Of a DNA stretch of 64,000 bases, positions 60,973-64,000 are shown piece after piece (position 1 is the stretch's first letter; every line of letters begins with the position of its first letter). The stretch covers positions 135,002-199,001 of the forward strand of contig DFMV01000016.1 in the NCBI GenBank assembly GCA_002375765.1. Reading direction: 5' to 3'. The notes beneath the pieces are model-generated. The model was not told where the DNA came from. It did not search any database and saw only the letters and a list, made by a program, of their open reading frames with translations. Origin of the DNA: Rhizobiales bacterium UBA3584. GTDB taxonomy: Bacteria > Pseudomonadota > Alphaproteobacteria > Rhizobiales > Devosiaceae. A program made the position numbers and the translations under genes.

Positions 60973-62214
60973 ATGAAGAAATTCACAGTGGCTGCATCCA
61001 TTGCGGTCGCCTTGATGTCGACGACTGCGGTGTCCGCGGCTGAGCTTGAAGTCACGCACTGGTGGACCTCGGCCGGCGAGGCGGCATCGATCGCTGAATT
61101 CGCACGCATTTTTGAAGAAGAAACCGGCCATACTTGGGTCGACAGCGCCCTTGGCGGTTCGGGCACAGGCGCAAACCCCGTCATCATTAGCCGCATCATC
61201 GGCGGTGATCCGATGGGGGCAACCCAGATGAACACCGGCCGTGATGCCGAGGAACTCATCCAGGCGGGCCTTATGCGCGACCTGACCGACATCGCCGAAG
61301 AAATGAATATTCGCGATTTCTACGTCGATGAATCCCTGCTTGAGCCCTGCACTTATGAGGGGCGCATCTACTGCTTCCCCATCAATATCCACTCGTGGGA
61401 TTGGCTGTGGCTGTCGACGGCGGCCTATGAGGAAATCGGGCAGCCTGTTCCAACCAATTGGCACGAATATGTAGAAAGCTGGCCCGCGCTCCAGGAGGCC
61501 GGCATCCTGCCTTTCGGCCTTGCTTCAGGTTGGCCGATCAACGGCGTTCCGGGCGTGCTTCTGGCAGGCATCGGCGGCACCGATCTGGTTCTCGCCGTTA
61601 ACCGCGACAAGAGCGGCGACGCGGTGCGGAGCCCTGAATTCCGGGAAGTGGCCGAAGCCCTCGATGATCTGCGCAGCGTGATTTCGCCCGAAATGATGGT
61701 CCCGAGCTTTGGTGACGTAGGCAATCAGATTCTTGCCGGTGAAGCTGCTGGCAACATCCATGGCGACTGGCTCCAGGGCGATCTTCAGGTTGCCGGTGGT
61801 GTTCCCGGAGAAGACTACGAATGCGTTCCTGCCCTTGGTCTGAATGACCAGCTTTCGGGTGGCGGTGACTCCTTCTTCTTCCCTGTGTTGCCGGAAGGCA
61901 CTGATCCGGAGGTTCTCGAGGCACAAACCCAGCTGGCACGCATTCTGATTTCGCCGGAAGGTCAGCTTGCCTTTAACCTCAAGAAGGGATCGATGCCGAT
62001 CCGTACCGACATTGATCTCGAGCAAGCAAACCCGTGCATGCAGAAGGCCCTTGGCCTGCTCGGCAACGGCTTGCTCCCCGCCGGTGAGTCCACGCTGACC
62101 AGCGACACTCAGCAGCAGCTCGATGATCTGACCAGAGAGTTCATCGATAACGACTCGATCACAGTCGATGACTACATCGAGCGGTACGCTACCCTCATCG
62201 AGAACGCTGACTAA
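60973..62214 (+). CDS. Sugar ABC binding protein (GtsA-like)
   Basis: A 413-residue family-1 binding protein: signal peptide ending near 'TTAVSAAE', mature start 'LEVTHWWTSAGEAASIAEFA' and 'GGSGTGANPVIISRIIGGDP', resembling glucose/mannose binding proteins such as Pseudomonas GtsA. GGGAGGA precedes the ATG. First gene of an operon with two permeases; repressed probably through the three operators upstream. Glucose-type ligand is inferred by resemblance only. Confidence 0.87.
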   Translation: MKKFTVAASIAVALMSTTAVSAAELEVTHWWTSAGEAASIAEFARIFEEETGHTWVDSALGGSGTGANPVIISRIIGGDPMGATQMNTGRDAEELIQAGLMRDLTDIAEEMNIRDFYVDESLLEPCTYEGRIYCFPINIHSWDWLWLSTAAYEEIGQPVPTNWHEYVESWPALQEAGILPFGLASGWPINGVPGVLLAGIGGTDLVLAVNRDKSGDAVRSPEFREVAEALDDLRSVISPEMMVPSFGDVGNQILAGEAAGNIHGDWLQGDLQVAGGVPGEDYECVPALGLNDQLSGGGDSFFFPVLPEGTDPEVLEAQTQLARILISPEGQLAFNLKKGSMPIRTDIDLEQANPCMQKALGLLGNGLLPAGESTLTSDTQQQLDDLTREFIDNDSITVDDYIERYATLIENAD

Positions 62215-62292
62215 GCGTTTGCCTGGATGACTTGAACGCGGCCGGCCCATAAAGCAGGCTGGCCGCTGTTCCCCCATATTGGAGGGACTAAA

Positions 62293-63228
62293 TTGGCTCA
62301 CGTTTCGCACGCCGCCAGCTCACAGTCTGGGTCGGCTTTTGCACGCTATTTCAAGCAGCTCTTTACAAGAAATCTCGCTGCAAAATTCGCGGCAACGCCG
62401 ATGGTCGTTACTGTTCTGGTGGTTTTTGTCGGCTGCACCGGTTGGACGATATGGTACTCCTTCACCGGATCTCGCTTGTTGCCCAACAACACTTTCGTTG
62501 GGCTTGAGCAGTACCAGCGTCTCTTCGCTTCGTCCCGGTGGAACATCTCCATCCGAAACCTCTTCATTTTCGGCTGTTTTTCGCTGGTCTTCACTATGGT
62601 GATCGGCTTCGTGCTCGCCGTTCTCATGGATCAGAAAATCCGGTTTGAGAGCGCTTTCCGCACGATCATGCTCTACCCCTTTGCTCTCTCGTTTATCGTA
62701 ACGGGTCTGGTCTGGCAGTGGATCATGAACCCTACGCTCGGCCTGCAGGGGACTATGCGCAACCTGGGCTGGGAGAGTTTCCGGTTCGACTGGATCGCCC
62801 AGTCCGACATGGTGATCTATGCGCTCCTGATCGCCGGACTTTGGCAGGGAACCGGATTCGTTATGGTGCTCATGCTGGCGGGTCTGCGTGGCATTGACGA
62901 GGAGATATGGAAGGCCTCACGGATCGATGGCATACCGACGTGGAGAACATATCTCTTCATCGTTCTGCCGATGATGCGGGGGGTTCTCGTTACCGCTGTT
63001 GTGATTGTCGGTTCGGGAATTGTGCGGCTTTACGACCTTGTGGTTGCGTTGACCAGGGGCGGCCCCGGCATCGCCTCTGAAGTACCGGCCAAATACGTTT
63101 ACGATTACATGTTCACCGCCGGCAATATCGGGCAGGGGCTGGCCGCCTCCACCATGATGCTTCTGACGGTCATGATCATCATCATTCCCTGGGCTTATCT
63201 CGAATTCGGCGGGGGCAAAAAGTCATGA
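62293..63228 (+). CDS. Sugar ABC permease 1 (MalF/GtsB type)
   Basis: A 311-residue permease with six helices and the EAA-type loop 'WKASRIDGIPTWRTYLFIVL'. The start is TTG 62293, six bases after GGAGGG, with no better start nearby. Stop overlaps the next ATG (ATGA). Confidence 0.9.
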   Translation: MAHVSHAASSQSGSAFARYFKQLFTRNLAAKFAATPMVVTVLVVFVGCTGWTIWYSFTGSRLLPNNTFVGLEQYQRLFASSRWNISIRNLFIFGCFSLVFTMVIGFVLAVLMDQKIRFESAFRTIMLYPFALSFIVTGLVWQWIMNPTLGLQGTMRNLGWESFRFDWIAQSDMVIYALLIAGLWQGTGFVMVLMLAGLRGIDEEIWKASRIDGIPTWRTYLFIVLPMMRGVLVTAVVIVGSGIVRLYDLVVALTRGGPGIASEVPAKYVYDYMFTAGNIGQGLAASTMMLLTVMIIIIPWAYLEFGGGKKS

Positions 63229-64000
63229 GCAATCCGGCAGCAATTTCCGGCACGGTCGCAACCGACGCGGTCAAAAAGGACCTCGCATTGTCCGAACCGC
63301 ACGGTCCGCGCCCCAAGCCCTTTTTCACCCCGCGCCGGATCGTCATGTATTCGATCCTGTTCGTGGCGTGCCTCTACTACCTGTTTCCGCTCTACGTCAT
63401 GGTCATGACCTCGTTCAAGACCATGCCCGAGATCCGCTTTGGCAACATTTTCGCGCCGCCGCGTGAATTTTCGGCTGAAGGCTGGGTGAAGGCCTGGACC
63501 AGCGCGTGCACGGGCCTGACCTGTCAGGGCCTGAGCCCGGGGTTCTGGAACTCGGTGAAAATCCTCGTCCCGAGCGTTATCGTTTCGACCTCGATTGCCG
63601 CGGTCAACGGCTATGCTCTGGTCAACTGGAAGTTCAGAGGGTCTGAAGTCTTCTTTGCCATCCTCATCTTCGGATCATTCATCCCCTATCAGGTGATGCT
63701 CTATCCACTGGTGATGATAACCCGTGACCTCGGCATCTTCGGCACCATCCCGGCGGTCATCATGGTTCATACCATCTTCGGCATGCCCATCCTGACCCTG
63801 CTGTTCCGCAACTATTTCGCCTCGCTTCCCGTGGAGTTGTTCAAGGCAGCCCGCGTGGATGGCGCAGGGTTCTGGCGGATATTTTTCGAGATCATGCTGC
63901 CCATGAGCCTTCCCATCATCGTTGTGGCCCTGATCCTGCAGGTGACCGGCATCTGGAACGACTTCCTGTTCGGCGTCGTCTTTGCGGGAACGCAGAATTA
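63225..64000 (+). CDS. Sugar ABC permease 2 (MalG/GtsC type), partial
   Basis: The first 258 residues are in the window and the gene runs off the right edge. Helices begin after a 35-residue cytoplasmic N-terminus; the EAA loop 'FKAARVDGAGFWRIFFEIML' is present. An 'SACTGLTCQGLSPGFWN' cysteine-bearing periplasmic segment is typical of the GtsC group. An ATPase gene is expected downstream. Confidence 0.9.
   Translation, partial: MSNPAAISGTVATDAVKKDLALSEPHGPRPKPFFTPRRIVMYSILFVACLYYLFPLYVMVMTSFKTMPEIRFGNIFAPPREFSAEGWVKAWTSACTGLTCQGLSPGFWNSVKILVPSVIVSTSIAAVNGYALVNWKFRGSEVFFAILIFGSFIPYQVMLYPLVMITRDLGIFGTIPAVIMVHTIFGMPILTLLFRNYFASLPVELFKAARVDGAGFWRIFFEIMLPMSLPIIVVALILQVTGIWNDFLFGVVFAGTQN

Noticed and set aside
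1..64000. CRISPR arrays and insertion sequences
   Set aside because: No regularly spaced direct repeats, and no transposase reading frame or flanking inverted repeats, were seen.

Overview
This window is a 64 kb piece of an alphaproteobacterial chromosome, most likely Hyphomicrobiales and possibly Devosiaceae (Devosia/Pelagibacterium-like). The evidence is the hom-glpX-recJ gene order, a DUF2842 protein beside a ctaA-type heme A synthase, a double cold-shock-domain protein, and a TGA-N9-TCA box of the kind bound by RirA upstream of a siderophore uptake operon. The genus is inferred; no rRNA lies in the window. Four tRNA genes are present: Pro-GGG, Glu-CTC, Glu-TTC and Arg-TCT.

Bases 1-18765 are the late half of a siphovirus-type prophage: head-tail connector, neck, MuF-like head protein, tail terminator, major tail protein, G/GT-type tail chaperone with a -1 overlapping frame, tape measure, distal tail and glycine-rich central fibre, and a beta-helix tailspike. 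A GH108 endolysin and small membrane proteins follow. The prophage stops beside the 3' end of tRNA-Pro(GGG), the probable attachment site; integrase and repressor are not in the window and should lie to the left. Between tailspike and endolysin, on the opposite strand and with visibly lower G+C, sit a polysaccharide flippase-like gene and an O-antigen polymerase/ligase-like gene. They look like a surface-polysaccharide conversion cassette next to the protein that probably attacks such a polysaccharide. This is the most interesting part of the window.

Bases 18964-26891 hold a host exopolysaccharide locus: polymerase/ligase, undecaprenyl-phosphate sugar transferase, GT4 glycosyltransferase and Wza-like exporter on the minus strand, divergent from a Wzc/GumC-like co-polymerase (kinase domain without Walker A) and a polysaccharide deacetylase. 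From 26894 to 41551 comes core chromosome: DUF2842, ctaA, rplM-rpsI, a YadGH-like ABC exporter, a GT1 glycosyltransferase, argC, an AlaC-type aminotransferase, hom (with an unusual N-terminal helix-turn-helix-like extension), glpX, a lipoprotein, recJ and cfa.

Bases 41575-46545 are an iron-siderophore ABC operon (two FecCD-type permeases, an ATPase and two binding proteins) with an IRO-like operator on its promoter. Bases 46579-52475 hold an SDR, an M20 peptidase, two tRNA-Glu genes, an M15-like lipoprotein, a glyoxalase, the cold-shock protein, a DUF192 protein and a UspA protein. Bases 52550-58269 are a branched-chain-amino-acid-type (Liv) ABC operon ending in an alpha/beta hydrolase. Between it and tRNA-Arg lie two abutting perfect palindromes and back-to-back remnants of an MFS transporter and an AraC regulator. 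The right end has an RhlE-like DEAD-box helicase and the start of a GtsABC-like sugar ABC operon, whose promoter carries three evenly spaced copies of a TGTAATCGATTACA-type operator.
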